64,000 bases of DNA from Lichenostomus cassidix (taxonomy: Eukaryota > Chordata > Aves > Passeriformes > Meliphagidae). The notes under the pieces are model-generated. The model worked only from the letters and a program-made list of their open reading frames with translations. It ran no database searches and was not told where the DNA came from. The translations under genes were made by a program, and so were the position numbers. Below, piece after piece: positions 1 to 13,388 of this stretch (position 1 is its first letter; each line of letters begins with the position of its first letter). Location: contig CM039181.1 of NCBI GenBank assembly GCA_008360975.2, positions 2,216,380 to 2,280,379 on the forward strand, written 5' to 3'.

Positions 1-3000
1 GGTTTCAAATCAGGGCAGCCAAGGCAAAGCAAAGACTAACTGCACACCTCTCACAGTATGTATTATTTCACAGGGCAGGGTGGTAACTAAAACTGCCAGA
101 AGTGTGGTCATGCTTATACAGCTCCACTGCAGCAAGAGGAAAACATTTGCCTGTCAGTCTCCTTTGACCTGTTTTACATTCTCTTGTTATAAACAGAAAT
201 GACTCCAGCCAGTGGAACTCCACTTTGGAAAAGTTCACAGCAGAGGAGTGTCAGGTGTCAGTGTGCAGGGTTTCCAGGGAAACAAGTAACAGTGGAAAAA
301 TATAATTTTTGGGGTGAGAAGCTACTCTGGAATCTACAATTCTTTCCTTTTTCTCATGATCCCACGAACCACATGTACTTGGGAAATGAGTCTTTGCAGA
401 ACTTGGCCTCATAAAGAAAGTCAGTCAAAATCTTACAGGGAAGAGGCACAAAGTAGAACAGAGACAACAGCTTTGGTACTTGCTTGCTTAGATTAAATGT
501 ATACTAAATATTGCATAAATATTAACTATTATTACCACTTAATTATTATTAGTCGCTATTTGGCCATTGCCAAATAATTCCTCTCCTTTTGTGGGAATGG
601 TAAATAACAGCTCCTCAAATTCAAGCTGGCCCACAGAGGAAGGCACAATCTCAATGAGGATACAGAAGCACAAGAGAACAACAGGTATTAGAGATTCCTC
701 TGAATGGCAAGCAGGCTGACTACAAAACCCATACTTACCCTAGCATAAGGGTTATTTAGGCATAGGCAGCATAGTAAAACATATGCAGTATTAATCTAAC
801 CTGAAGTCATACCACTTCAAATAAAAATTTTGAGATCCTGTCATCAATAACACTAAGTCAAGCTAGCTCCTGGTAACTTTTGCTACAGTATATTATAAAA
901 GAATCCAGAATAATTATGAAATACTATATAATAATACAAGCAAATATGGTGATTTACAAACAATTAATTTGAATAACACTCCAAGCTGTCAGAAAACACT
1001 AATACTGTTCAGAACCTCCTAAACATTTCAACACTGTTACTTCACATTTATGGTATAGCAGTGACAGAGATGCAGGTCAAATCAGATACCCACACTGTAC
1101 AAATACAGAAAATGACAGTTTTGCTACAAACAGCTCCTAGCAGAAAACCCCAAACTTTTGAGACTCAAAGCCCACAGACAGGAAAACCTCAGCCCATTCA
1201 GATATGCCTTTACCACTCTAAACTGGGGAATAGTGCTTTGCTCTGTTACAATAAATACAACCTGATATTAAAACTTAGCTTGACAAGAATGACAAATGGC
1301 AAAGAGGCTGTGGATGTGCTGCCACAAAGCAGCCCAAAGCTCCCTGTCAGCCCCAGTGTGACACATGGCAGGGCTCTCTCCACATCTGGACGTGGTTACA
1401 CAACCTCCAGCTCGGAGCTCCTGCGTCAGCCTGGCCTCTCTGCTGGAGCAACCTCCCAGCCACTGCTTCTGCATGAACTACCCACGCAGACAGAGTGCCC
1501 CGGCAGGGTAAATTGGGACCACATTAGCTGCTGACCCTCACCCTGCCACTGCCCTGCCTGTCTGATGGCAGAGGAAATCCCCACACAAACTGACAACCCA
1601 TAGGAAACAGGCAGCTCTGTTTACTGGAGAGCCTCGTTAGGAAATGGGCTCTATATTGAGGCACATTCCTGCAATTCAGAGCCTAGAAACTCTAAATTAA
1701 AACAACATTGATGCCATATCCTCTTTCCAAAACGCTTCTCTTCATCCAAACTTTAATGCACATACTTAGAGAAATTAAAGAACCAAAATGTCTTTGGCAG
1801 GACTCCTTCCCTCTCTTGTGCAGCAGTACCCTTCCTGTGTGAGCCACCAGGAACGTGACAGTGTTGGGAAAGGAGAGAGCACAAGGAATGGCAGCAGAAC
1901 CCTCCAGATTCTGGATAACCTTCCCTTGATGAATCTATGTGTCTTCACTGATATTTTTAAATGAATAAAAATCACCTGAAACCGTTGGAAGATTTTTTTT
2001 TTTGTGAGCGTTGTACCTTTCTACACTCTAAAGGTCAGTTAACAGCAATTCAGTCAGTCGTAACCAGCACAAACAATGAAAAGACAGAATCCAAATCCTG
2101 TTCCATTCACACTCACTGCTGCAACACAGTCAGGAAACCACTTTCCTAAAGCACTGTTTCTGTCAGAAGCTCTTCCCAGTCTGCAGGGAGGTTCAGCAAT
2201 GCTGGTACCACAGCCTGCACAGCTCTTCCCACAAACCACCCTCTTCCCATATTGCTCAGCATTTCTGTGTGCATCCCACGTACATGGAAATGGGAATCTT
2301 CTACTCAACTGTGTCTGACCACCAACTGAAAGAGCTGCTTTCCCACCACAAAGTTTAAGTATTTCCTAGGAATGGGATGGACTGAAATTCCAATTACTTA
2401 TCAGGGAGCTCAACAGCTCTGAAATACAAACGACTGAGGTCAGAATCCCAGCTCTGAATCTGAAGGGTTAAATGAACTTTTTGGGTTCCAGAACTACTTT
2501 TCAAAGTCTTCCAGAATATCTTGATTTGTGGCACCACTTGCCTTTCTTGAACATCTGTGTTCAATACATTGCAAGTCTGAAAGATTTTTCATTCACAATT
2601 TCTCCTGTAAATTTAAGAATTACAGCTAAACTTTTAGGAAGTTCCTGAAACGCGACACGGTTCTGTGGAGTTAGGACACACAGATGAACCCTTGTTCTCA
2701 GGAGGCAGAAAAAGGTCCATGCAGAGAAGGCTTAAACTGAGGAAGCAGCATAGTTGTTTTGTTGGAAAATATGAGGCTGGTGACCTGTAACAACTGAAGA
2801 GGGGTGCAAGGGCCAAGTGCACAGAATATTTGCAAAGCATGTAGAAAAATGAGATTCCCCTAGACTACATCAGTAATGAGGATCTTGTAAAATCTCACAG
2901 CCATCTCTTCTGACCCATCTCCTATTTCGGGAGCTGTCAAAGTTGGTGTGGTTTGAATTTATTCAAGAAAAGTACATACCAAAACTACTGGCACTGAAAA

Positions 3001-4456
3001 AAATAAATGAAATTTTAGATTCCCTGCAACTTACAGAGGTGGTGAGTAATACTCTCCTATAATAAGCAATGAGGAGTTTTTCTATCAATGTGTTGAAAGC
3101 TGCACACAAAAAAAAAAAAGAATGAAATGACACATCCTTAAAACATAAGACAGAATTTAGGGAGGATGTGTCAGATCTGTGGTCACATAAATATTTCTCA
3201 GGTATGTTTTAAATATAGTTTAGATTGTTTATATGTAAATATATATTCTGCCTTGGGGATTGTGGATGTACTGGAGAATGCCTGTGATTTTATACTTATA
3301 CTGCACATATAGCTTTTATTTGTACACTACATAGCACAGATGTGTTGAGGAGATTACTTTCTGCTTTCTTAATTTCTTTGTAAGGTGTAACTCTTGAATT
3401 CTGAAGCTGGTACAAAGAAACCCCAAAAGTTCTGTTCCTAAATGAAACTGTAAATAACTGTTATCTTAAACAACATGGCCAAAAAGGTACTTGTGTTTCC
3501 TAAGGAAGAAGCAGAGAAATCCCTTATCACAATGCACACCTGGTTTTGTCTTATGTTCTTTGACAGCAACAGAAATCATCTGGCTGACAGATGAAATGTT
3601 GCACATAAAACTTTATGAAGATGGAAATGGTGGCACTGAAGAAGTTGATACTGGATTGGCAGCAGCATATGTGCTATTACAAGGAATGTGGCAAGGGAAT
3701 AACTCAGAAAAACCCACCAGAAGTGCTGAAGTGAAAAATCTACACAGATTTTTTCTGATCCTACATCTCTTATTGCCAGGGATGCCTTTTGCTTCCTCTG
3801 TGTTTTACTGGCAATGCAGTTTTCAATTGCATTCAGTACTGAAACATAATATTAAATGCTTGAACAGAAACACACTTTTTCTGACTGTTACGCCAACACA
3901 GAAAGATCTTAGAAATGGGAGAGGCCAGAAACAGGAAAGGACCAATCTCCCCACAAGCACAAGACCTCCCAAAGCCTGCTCCAGATGCTGGCATTCCCAC
4001 ATGGTGCTCCTGTTGCAATCAGAAATCACAGGAGAGACTGTGTGGTGCAACATTCACATCTGAGCTCTACAGCTAGGAGGATTTTCTTCCAAATATGCTT
4101 CTTCCCCAGCAAGACAAATGCAAAGCCCTAAGGGAAGTATTCCTGCTTTTGCCTGAATCTGTGACTATTTGTGCCTGTAGAGGACAATACCCAATGTCCT
4201 CTTTGCTCACAATTTCCTGTACATTCTGTCACATATTTACTGCTCAGGCAGTGACACCAAGGAACTTCCCTCAATGCTGAGTCTTCTTTCTCTGCTATAT
4301 TTTCCAGGCTTCCTGACCAGTGGCTAGTTTGAAATTGTTATTTATGCATTTTCTGTCCTAACATACAGCAGAATTATACATTATTAGTTCCATAACTCAA
4401 GAGATTAATCCCACACCAGATTAATAACTGGACCTTTCCCACCCTGCTGTACCCAC
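1..4456 (-). other. ERC1 intron, 5' part only (downstream of the exon at 4457)
   Basis: Non-coding intronic sequence, truncated by the window edge. I looked for the next ERC1 exon (T-Q-N-R-M-K-L...) and for the alternative terminal exon and saw neither. There are homopolymer A tracts near 3106-3119 and an AT-rich stretch around 3180-3330. The open frames here, including 157 codons at 1061-1534 and 190 codons at 3491-4063 on the plus strand, have no recognisable protein family, no splice context and ordinary intron composition. Confidence 0.8.
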
Positions 4457-4601
4457 CTGCTGCTTGAGCTGTTGCACAAGACGATCTTTCTCTCGTTTCA
4501 GTGCAGCCACTTCATCCTGAGTCTTCTTCTTAGAGGATGAAAGCTCTAGCAGAGCAATATTGGCATCTTTTTCACTAATGGCAGCAAGAAGGGCTTCTTG
4601 T
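4457..4601 (-). CDS. ERC1: ERC1 internal coding exon, family-signature coiled-coil segment 4
   Basis: One base plus 48 codons, beginning Q-E-A-L-L-A-A-I-S-E-K-D-A-N-I-A-L-L-E-L and ending K-D-R-L-V-Q-Q-L-K-Q-Q. This is the most conserved signature of the ELKS/CAST family. S-S-S-K-K-K-T-Q and V-Q-Q-L-K identify ERC1; ERC2 reads S-A-S-K-K-K-K-T-Q and V-H-Q-L-K. An aspartate replaces the glutamate of human T-Q-E-E-V. The acceptor is CTTTTTCAG and the donor CAG/GTGGGT. In known ERC1 transcripts the following exon starts T-Q-N-R-M-K-L and leads to alternative C-termini. That exon is not present in the remaining 4.4 kb, and neither is a G-I-W-A-type terminal exon, so the end of the gene lies before position 1 of this window. 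Confidence 0.96.
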
Positions 4602-7600
4602 CTGAAAAAGACCCAAACAAATTACATTATTAACCTGCAAAACTTTGAGGACTCCTCTACAAAGATTTGAACATATCATAAATGCTGCATCAGTGTGCAA
4701 CTCTGAAAAGCAGTAATTAATATTTTTATCTGGGCTATATGTCTTTTGGTGGAACACGAAGTCAAGACCCACACACCTCCCCCTAAACAACTGTGCTGAT
4801 ACCAAATTGTGGCTTACAGGATAAGGAAAACACATGATGTTCTTCTTCTGCACTCACCTTTCAATATTTTATACATTTTGGGAAGAAAGGAGACAAAGAT
4901 AAGCATCCTGAACATAAAACAGCAGTTCTCAAAGGAAGCCAAAGGATTGATTATATTAGGGAAAACAACTGTTTCTGTCCTTTGACCTTAATTCTCATCT
5001 TTAGCTGGTGCTGTGCAACAGGATTTAAAAGAAAACCTCGGCCTTACTGCTCAATAGTGTTGGCTTGTGCCACCTTGCAAAGAAGGAATAAAATGAGGTC
5101 CCAAACACATGTGGTGGTGTGAAATATGGCATCATGCAGGAGTGATAATGAAAGACAAACCAAATCCTACACATTTCTTATCTACATTTCATCTGAAATA
5201 AAGTTGTAAATGCACTTAAAGTTTTGCTGCAGCAATCAATATCAAGAATTTTATTATCAGGATTCCAACTGAAGCCACTGTCTCAAAAATGTGAAAGAAT
5301 AATGTTGTATTTCAAGAGGAAAAGGTGTGTATCAACAGACAAAATTGTTCACCATCTGACAGCAGAGTGGATTTACACAAAAGACTTTCTGTGGGTGGAA
5401 TTTCTCTCTGGGTTTACACAGGTGTTTCTTGTACAGTCCAACAGAGCTAGCTTGCTTTAAATGAACTACCAGCATATCAAAAATCTCACAGATCCACTGT
5501 AAAGAGTACTTGGATCCTGCCTAGATCATATCTAGTAAAACTAGCACCTTAAATTATTTCCTGCCTTTCAAAATGTAATACCACAAAGTAAAGAAAAAAA
5601 ATTTAGATACTTTAGGATAATCATAACATATTCTAAAGACACTTGTGCTATGAAGTAACACAAATATTCTGATGATTTAATGGAGGCAAAGAGTAGAAGA
5701 AAGGAAAAGGTGCACATCAGATTCCCAGTTGTAGTGTCAAGACTGGAGGTGTGGGAACAACGGATAATAGGCATACTATTGCCATTTTGTTTCTGCTGCT
5801 TTTGCCTTATGGAAAAGTATCCAATTTTGGATGTCTGCCTGAAACATGAAAAATACCAATAGGGTAAAGTGACAGAACATGATCCATGACCTCTGCTTTT
5901 TTCCAGCTATCGGTATCCTGGGAAAGACAGGCTGGCTTGGAGCTCTGGTCATTTTCACTTTCTTTAGAGTAATCTGTTTTGATTATAAAGAAACACTTAT
6001 TCTTTTAATAGTAAGCCCCCAATCCTCGCTGATGATTCAGGACCAGAGCCAAGAATATCTCCGTAACTCTATCTATAGAGCCATTACTCTGGTATGGAAA
6101 TTGGAGGTGCCTCAAATAGCATGGAAGGCATATACCATCTGCAATCAAATCCTTTGTTGCCCATCTCTACTTCTGTGAAAACCTCAAGGCCAGGAAAATG
6201 AGATATGGACAGCAGTCCATGACTTTTTTTTTCCCCTGAAAAATCTTAAGAGACAATGGTGGATATAATCTCAAGATCAATATTAATATTATTTGGTCTG
6301 TTTGCAGTCTTCAAAAAAACAATGCAAAGAAAGGTTGGCTTGCCTTTTTGAAATAGATGACTACAAAATAGTTATAGGTCAGTAGAGCATAGAGATCTGA
6401 CAACACACAACAAAGAATAAAGTGCAAATGAATGTCTCCTTCAGATCTTGAATAGCAATGTCTGATTTGGGCAAGATAACTGGGCAATAGCGTATTCTTA
6501 CACTACTAATAATTACAAATACTAATAGAATCAAGCTGTCTTCAAATGGGTTCTACAGTACTTGGTTTCAGGAGATACATAATTCCTTCACAGCCCCTTC
6601 CTAGCAAAGGAGAAGAATCCTTTTGGCAAAACACAAGGGGAGGTGAATTTTAAAAAGCAGTTTTGTACTTTGCAGTACTGTTCCCAGGGTCATAGCATTG
6701 GAATATTTATCAGCTATATAATTAGAAAGAATAACAGGCTGTAAACAGTGCTGAATTAATGATGCTTCAAAACATGAAAACTATACATATTCATTACAAG
6801 AATATGTTTACATATGTCAGGGAGAACACTTATTCCACATAGAAATGTGATAATAATCAATGTGAATTCCACAGCACAGGAAGCATTACCACGTGTACTG
6901 TCCTTATTTAAAAAAAAATACTAATAATATATTTAGATTTTCCTGTACACATTTCTCTAACAACCTAGTTGTCTACAATCACAAGAAGCATCACTCCTTA
7001 CTAGGATTGATAAGTAGTATTTTTCAAAGTCCTTTCCCTCAACATATTTGATGAAGTCACAAGTACTCCTATAAATATTTTATATTACCTTTCCCATCAA
7101 TGTTTTAGCCCTTCTTGTACTTCAGCTTTCCATCTTAATTTTATCAATTTGGTACCAGAGGTAAGAATTTGCAATTCCTAGTCTTGCTCACATCTCAGCT
7201 CTGAGCATTCAGAATTGCAGTACAGCCCTAGACTGTGTCTGCCAGCATATCCAGAAAAAAAACTTAACACTTTCACAGAGAACTTTCAAACCCACTACTA
7301 ATTTCCTGAACTACTTTTATTGATGAATAGCTCCAGTGAAAAACTGGCTGCTGCATATCCCAGCTGCTAAATTGATAGTGCATGAGCCTTACCTGCTTAT
7401 CTGTGAACAGTGGAAGTTGCCCAAGATGGCACATTTTAGAAGGAACTTTCAATCCTGGCACCTGATGTTATGGGAGATCTGTCCCTATAAAGGGTAGAAT
7501 TTTTTTAAAGACAACCTTCCTTGCTTTACCAGCCTTCAGTGCAGAAGCTGGATGAGAGACAAAAGTACTTACAAGGCTCTTGAGTTCCCCAGAGCTGGCT

Positions 7601-9563
7601 TTTCTGAGAACGAAGTCCTGAAAAGTGCATTTTTTCTTCATCTGCAGTTTAACAGCAGTGCAGACAGAGCATAAACTCAAGGCATATTTTTCATCCAGGC
7701 AATATAGGCCACAAGAATACATCCACCAGACTTTGAAAAATGACATTATAAGAAAGGCAGCTGTAATTTCTTTTCCTGGGACTTGGTCAAGTACAGGTTG
7801 AGCTTGAGCTTAGCATGTGGTTTCACAATCGGCTCAAGCTGACACAAGCCAGGCTCTTGTGGCAAGGGATGGTTCTGCCCTCCCATTTCCAGGTTCCTGC
7901 CCCTCCCTGGTGTAGGCACCACTGGCTGTGTGTCCCTGCAGTTCAAACCCAGCCCCGAATAAACACCAGGAACCCAAATCCGACCGCAGGCTCCTTATCC
8001 CTGAGGAACTGCAGAGCTGCAGTTCTTCACGACGCTGTGACAGTGTCAAACCCTTCTCTGCCACAGCCAGCACTGCCAAAATGTAAGAATGGAAAATGAA
8101 TCATGGAATTCACATTGATTATAACATATCAAACAACCACAATTACTAGAGTGAAAACAATTGTCTTGATGTCTTTGTGAATCTGGCCTGCGTTGAAAGA
8201 TGGCAGAAGGAAATTTCAGTTTTATCAGTCAAACTTTGACAGCAATACTGCAATCTTACTGTGGCTTCTGATCATGTGAAAAACTCAAGTGATGATTTAT
8301 AATACAACCTTCCACACTGTCTGATTGCTAAAAGGATGTATTTTCTTGAAGTTCAGACCTTTTTATATTAATTCTGCAAAGGATATCTTAGGGCTCGGTG
8401 GTAGGAGCTAACACTGATCTCTATTCCATCCCAACCTTAACACTTCCTACCTGTATTTCAGTCTTCTCTGGTTGCTGCTGCTGCCCAGGAGAGGGATTAA
8501 AAAAGGAGTATAAAACATGCCAAGTGTCTGGCTAAGGACAGGAATAGTAAGGAAAAAAGAGGCTGGAAGCAGTTTCATTAAACTCTGAGGCATCACTTTG
8601 CCTCCTGCTCCTGGTAGCTCCAGTGACTGCTGCTTAAGTAGTGCCAAAAAAAAAGTGTTTCTAAGCAAGCAGGAGTTGTTGAAAGGGTTGAGGACAGAAA
8701 TGGAGCAGGTGTCAGGGACTATGGATAAAATTTGGATATATTTAGTTCTGTAATTGCAGCAGAAGGGGCCTGAGAGGTTTCATTTAATTTCCTTTTTCAG
8801 ATCCGGGTCTGAAAGCAGGTGTAGCTACTTGCAGTCTCTGAGTGCAGAAGATTTGTTTGAATGGCACTACAGCATTTTCTGATGAGTTCTGAAGAAAACT
8901 TTCCAGATGTTTGAAGCAATTGGCATTCTACAGTAACTAGGGAGCATCCTACCACCTTTGTTTTTACCTCTGTGCAGTGCCTGCTCTCCATGAGATGAAA
9001 CCAGAGCTGCATGCAGTAAAAAGTTTAAGAGAATGAGCATGTGTGCTCTGCTCCAGAACAAGCACTGTAAAGCCTGATCTAAACCATGCAAACAGACTTT
9101 TCACAAGCCTTTATCAGAAGATCCCTGCTAAACATGATGATACACTCCTATTCAAAGCCTTTCTTCATGTACAAATCTAAAGAGTTTTATTGAAATAAAG
9201 ACAAACTCAACCATCTCAAAGTAAGCTGGCATTGCCTGTTTTGTAATGAGACACAAGGTACATGAACTTTAAGAAACACACAGAAAGTGAGAGAGTAAGT
9301 CATTCACGTGTGAGGAAATTGGAAAAACCTCAATTTAGCACATTCTAGCTACCAACACCTTTTCAAGTGAACAAATTTGAAGCTGTGTTTATGCTGTAGT
9401 TTAAACAGCAATCCCCCGAAAACTGCTTTATTGAAGAAACATGATCACAGATAAATTTACAGATGAAACTCTTAGCATCTTAAAAAAGGTAAAACCCCTC
9501 CAGTTTCAAGGATATGAAATAGAAGACAGAGACTTACACCAGCTTGTATCGCACAAGAAACCA

Positions 9564-9622
9564 GATCTATCTATATAATAGATATATCTATATAATTTTT
9601 ATCTATATAATAGATAAATAAA
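9564..9622. repeat. AT-rich simple repeat with an imperfectly repeated 16-mer
   Basis: A low-complexity tract of TATC/ATA units. ATCTATATAATAGATA occurs twice, and the tract is locally self-complementary (TATCTATATA... with ...TATAGATA). Probably a degenerate microsatellite in the large intron. Confidence 0.8.
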
Positions 9623-10119
9623 AGTTCCCCTACCTTCTTCGAAGTAACCTCCTCTTTATTTTGGTGAAGTTGACCTTTAATTGGTTGTGCAATTTTTAAG
9701 AATTATAATTTGGTATCTACTTAGTTATTAAGATATATGGCAAGGTTAATCTCTGGCAACAAATTCTTGCTACATTTTAAGATGTTCAAATTTTATCTAC
9801 TTTATGAAAAAAATGAAGTCAATTAAGAAAACAAAGGGGCAGAAAATAACTGTAAGGCAAGGTGAACATGGGTGACATGGACAACTTTTTATCCTGAAAC
9901 AATCCTTAAGAAATAGGTATTTTGTACATCAACAAAAATTCAGAGCATTTTCCAAAGAGTACATACTAATGAATTTGCAGGAAAATATCAGGATGCTTCA
10001 TGCAGGAAAAATATTTCAAAAACGGAAAGACACCACCAAAGGAAAGTGATAGTTAGAAAGTGAGAGATTTAAAACTAACAACTGCTAAATGCAAAACACA
10101 TAAACAGAGTCAGTGAGAG

Positions 10120-10290
10120 CAGCAACATGGCTTAGTGGAGATGAGAGTCAGGAGCTACTCTTCACTCCTGTCATTTGTGATTTGACCAGACCACATCATT
10201 TAAATGTAAATGGAAATAGCTCTGTAAATGGAAACGCTGCTATTTACTAAAGAGCACATCTGGTAACATCTGTAAAACAGTGACATTCTG
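10120..10290 (+). mobile_element. MIR-like SINE fossil
   Basis: The order of segments resembles the tRNA-derived MIR consensus: CATGGCTTAGTGGAGATGAG, AGAGTCAGGAGC, then GTGATTTGACCAGACCACAT and, later, CATCTGTAAAACAGTGACAT. Divergence is high, as expected for an element inserted before the amniote radiation. The call rests on reading similarity only. Confidence 0.5.
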
Positions 10291-13081
10291 AGATGAAAAC
10301 AGTCAGGTCAGGTTCTTTGTTGTTGTTTATTGTCAGCTGAAAGGATAAAGGGGATTACCAAAAACTTGCACACATCAAGATGCGTTATTTTGGCCAGGAG
10401 CGCTGCGACTGCTCTGAGATTTTTTATTTTCTCACCCAAGAAATTCTGAAGGAAACACCTGAACAGCAAGAGGATTCCCCCTACCACTGACTCCCTAGCA
10501 GAGTGGGCAGCACAAGTGGAACTGCCAGCCCTGAGCAAACCTGCTTTTATATGGATTTATGGCAGCCTCCCAGTTCAAGGCCCATCTGGGCTGGGGAGGG
10601 GGAGCCTGGGAAGACCATGCGCCGATTGCATTTTTGCCATTCCTGCTGCGGTATGGTGTGAATAAATCACAGGGCTGAGGTCAGAACAGCCAGCCCATAA
10701 AGTGATTCATGGGCCCAGCAGCACATTCCCCCAGGACTATGTACTTTATTACAGTAAACCTCAGAACAAGATACAATTTCCTGTCTCGAGGAGCAGCCTT
10801 TAAATCAGGACACCTGGACAGCCCTGCAGCCACTCACAGAACAATGGGTCTGAGCTCCACCACTGCCTCTCCTCGCTGGCCCTGCTGCCTCCAACCCCAA
10901 CCCACCTTCAGAGAGCCTCCTTCTGCTCCACATGGCTGTGGTAACACCACCGTGCAGGCAACATGCTGATACAACCCTGTTCTTCAGCTATAGCTCCCCA
11001 CCCAAGAAATAAATACTCTCCACATGTTGTTTTTTCATTACATTCTAGCTTTTAGGTCTCTTCTGCACTGTAAAAATTTGATTCAAAATGTTAAGGCAAC
11101 ACAGGAATTGAAAAAGAACTCATTTGTTTCTCTGTTTGCAGGCAGACCCCTGCACTGGAAGGGTTTTTGCTTTCTTGCAGACTGAAGAATCTGACATGCA
11201 ATTTAGGTTGTAATATGGATGTTCTCACTGTGATCAAAGGCTGGGATCTGAGTTTTGGGTTCACCATCTGGAAAGAAACTGAGGTGGTGACAGAGATGAT
11301 GGTATTGTTAGACTCCTGAGAACTCTCCCTCTCAGAGTAACGCTGCTCTTACACCACAGGTTACGTTTTCAGGAGAAAGAAAAGAAAACTCACTTTAAGC
11401 CATGAAACAAAACAGCGTGGATTTTCCACACTAAATATTCTGGGGAGCCTTAGCTCTCTAAACATTTCAATCCCACAGACCCTGCAGGCTGTAGAGGAGC
11501 ACCCAGGTGAGACGTGCTGACTGCACTTCTGCTGCTCTTGGGAGCAACAGGACATGCTGCAAATAGAAACTTCCCATGTTCACACAAAACAGGACAGAAA
11601 CAAAACTTGCTTTGCCTCCTTCAGATCCATAATGGATCACCAAAACCAGAGCTAAACTTGGATATTTTTTGTTTTTGTATGCACCATTCATGCATAAGAA
11701 AAGGAAAGTTTCCCTTTGAACATTTATTGGCAAAAGGCAAGATTTTCCTGCAGCTTTGATGACAGTACGTTGTTCTGTACAATCACCACAAACAGTGGCA
11801 AAAATCCTGATTATTTTTACTCTTCAGTGTTCTTTTGGATCTTGAAACTACTGCCATAACAAGGTAACATGTTCCTGGGAAGCTCCTTCATGGAAAATAC
11901 ACACCTGAAAGATGTTCAGAGGACAAGAACATACAAAAAAGCAATAGAGGAGAGGATGTTTTGGGAAAATTTAGGTGATAATTCATCAAATACTGTAAGT
12001 TAAGAATGCTATTGAGCCAGTCAAATGAAAAAAAACCAACAACTAGGTAAGGAAAAAGAAGGAATGGATTGATAAAACAGATGTAAGTAGCAATAAACCC
12101 ATCAGATTTGTCCAAGACTGAACCCTCCTGAAGCTATTTGTTTCACGATTACTTTTCCTACAAGTGAAAACAGTTGTGTGGAAAATAACTTCTTCCACCT
12201 GCTTATTTTATTTTGTTTTATGCTACTTAAAGGATCTCCTTCCCTTTTGTGGCTTGTTTCAGAGCTTACAGTAGGCAGAATTAAGGCTTATTGGCTTTAT
12301 CCAGTCTGCTTTCCTGTACAGAATAAATATTCACATCACACCCAGTTGCTCCAAATAATTTATTCTGGGGGGCTTAGGAAAAGGACATCCACTTGTGACT
12401 GAAAGCCATGAGGAACAGGCTGCCATACTTGGGAGTTTGTCCCAGTAGTTAATAATGCTCACTGTCACAGTCTTTGTCTTTCTATTTCCACCCCTTCTAT
12501 TCTCAGTTTCTGGATAATGATCCTTGTTTTGACTGTCTCTGCTTGAATAAAGTGTTTTAATATTAGTATTATTTCATTTTCTAGATATTAGGACTATACA
12601 GAGTCTTGTGACAACTGTATCAATTATCCTATAAAACAGAACTAAAATCCTCGTTCTATTCATACTCATTAATCCTATTTTTATGTAGCCAAAGTCCTTC
12701 TGCTGCCAACATCACACTTTTTTCCAAAACATGACTAAATCTTTTCCAAGTCATTCTTTTCCAAACAGCGCACAGTGGACTCCATATTGTTCTGATTAAT
12801 ATGCCTAATGTTCAGATGCACTTTGTGTAAATGAGTTTGCATTAAGGAGCAATTTAAATGGCCCTATATGTCTGCTCTCACCATTAGGGAACACTGCACC
12901 ATTTTCTGTATCACCTGCACTGTCATTTGAGACTTGCTTCCAGCTCACTGATCAAATGATTATCAGTGTCAAGCCTAGCACAAAATCTATTAAGCTGAAA
13001 AATAAACTTCACTGGTCAGTTTTAACTGTAATGGAGAAATGCTGACATATAATGCTCACTTCAAGCATATTGTCTATACAG

Positions 13082-13388
13082 CACTAACAGATAACATTAA
13101 GGGACTTTTTCCAAGGGCATAGATCAAGGGGTAATGGCTTTAAACTGACAGAGGATGGAATTAGATTAGACAATAGGAAGATATTCTTCAGTGTGAGGGT
13201 GGTGAGACACTGGCACAGGTTGCCCAGAGAAGCTGTGGATGCCCCTGGATCCCTGGAAGCCTCCAAGGCCAGGTTGGTTGTGGCCCTGAGCAGCCTGGTC
13301 TGGTGGAAAGTGTCCCAGAAGGACTGGAACTGGATCTGATCTTTAAGGTCCTTCCAACCCAAACCATTCTATGAGTCTGTGATCATGT
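13082..13388 (+). mobile_element. CR1 LINE 3' fragment
   Basis: This is the best-preserved interspersed repeat in the window. In order it shows the CR1 landmarks CAAGGGGTAATGGCTT, TTAGATTAGACAATAGGAAG, GTGAGACACTGGCACAGG, TTGCCCAGAGAAGCTGTGG, a CCTGGAAGCCTCCAAGGCCA segment, and CTTCCAACCCAAACCATTCT followed by CTATGAGTCTGTGATCATG. It is a 5'-truncated non-LTR element typical of bird genomes. It lies antisense to ERC1. A 92-codon minus-strand frame within it is an artefact of the repeat. Confidence 0.93.

Noticed and set aside
1061..1534. 157-codon plus-strand open frame
   Set aside because: No family resemblance and no splice or promoter context. Treated as chance.
3491..4063. 190-codon plus-strand open frame
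   Set aside because: It is the longest open frame, but it has no recognisable domain, uneven composition, and lies inside an ERC1 intron. It is consistent with chance in 64 kb.
13084..13362. 92-codon minus-strand frame
   Set aside because: It lies in the reverse complement of a CR1 3' end and reflects the repeat, not a host gene.
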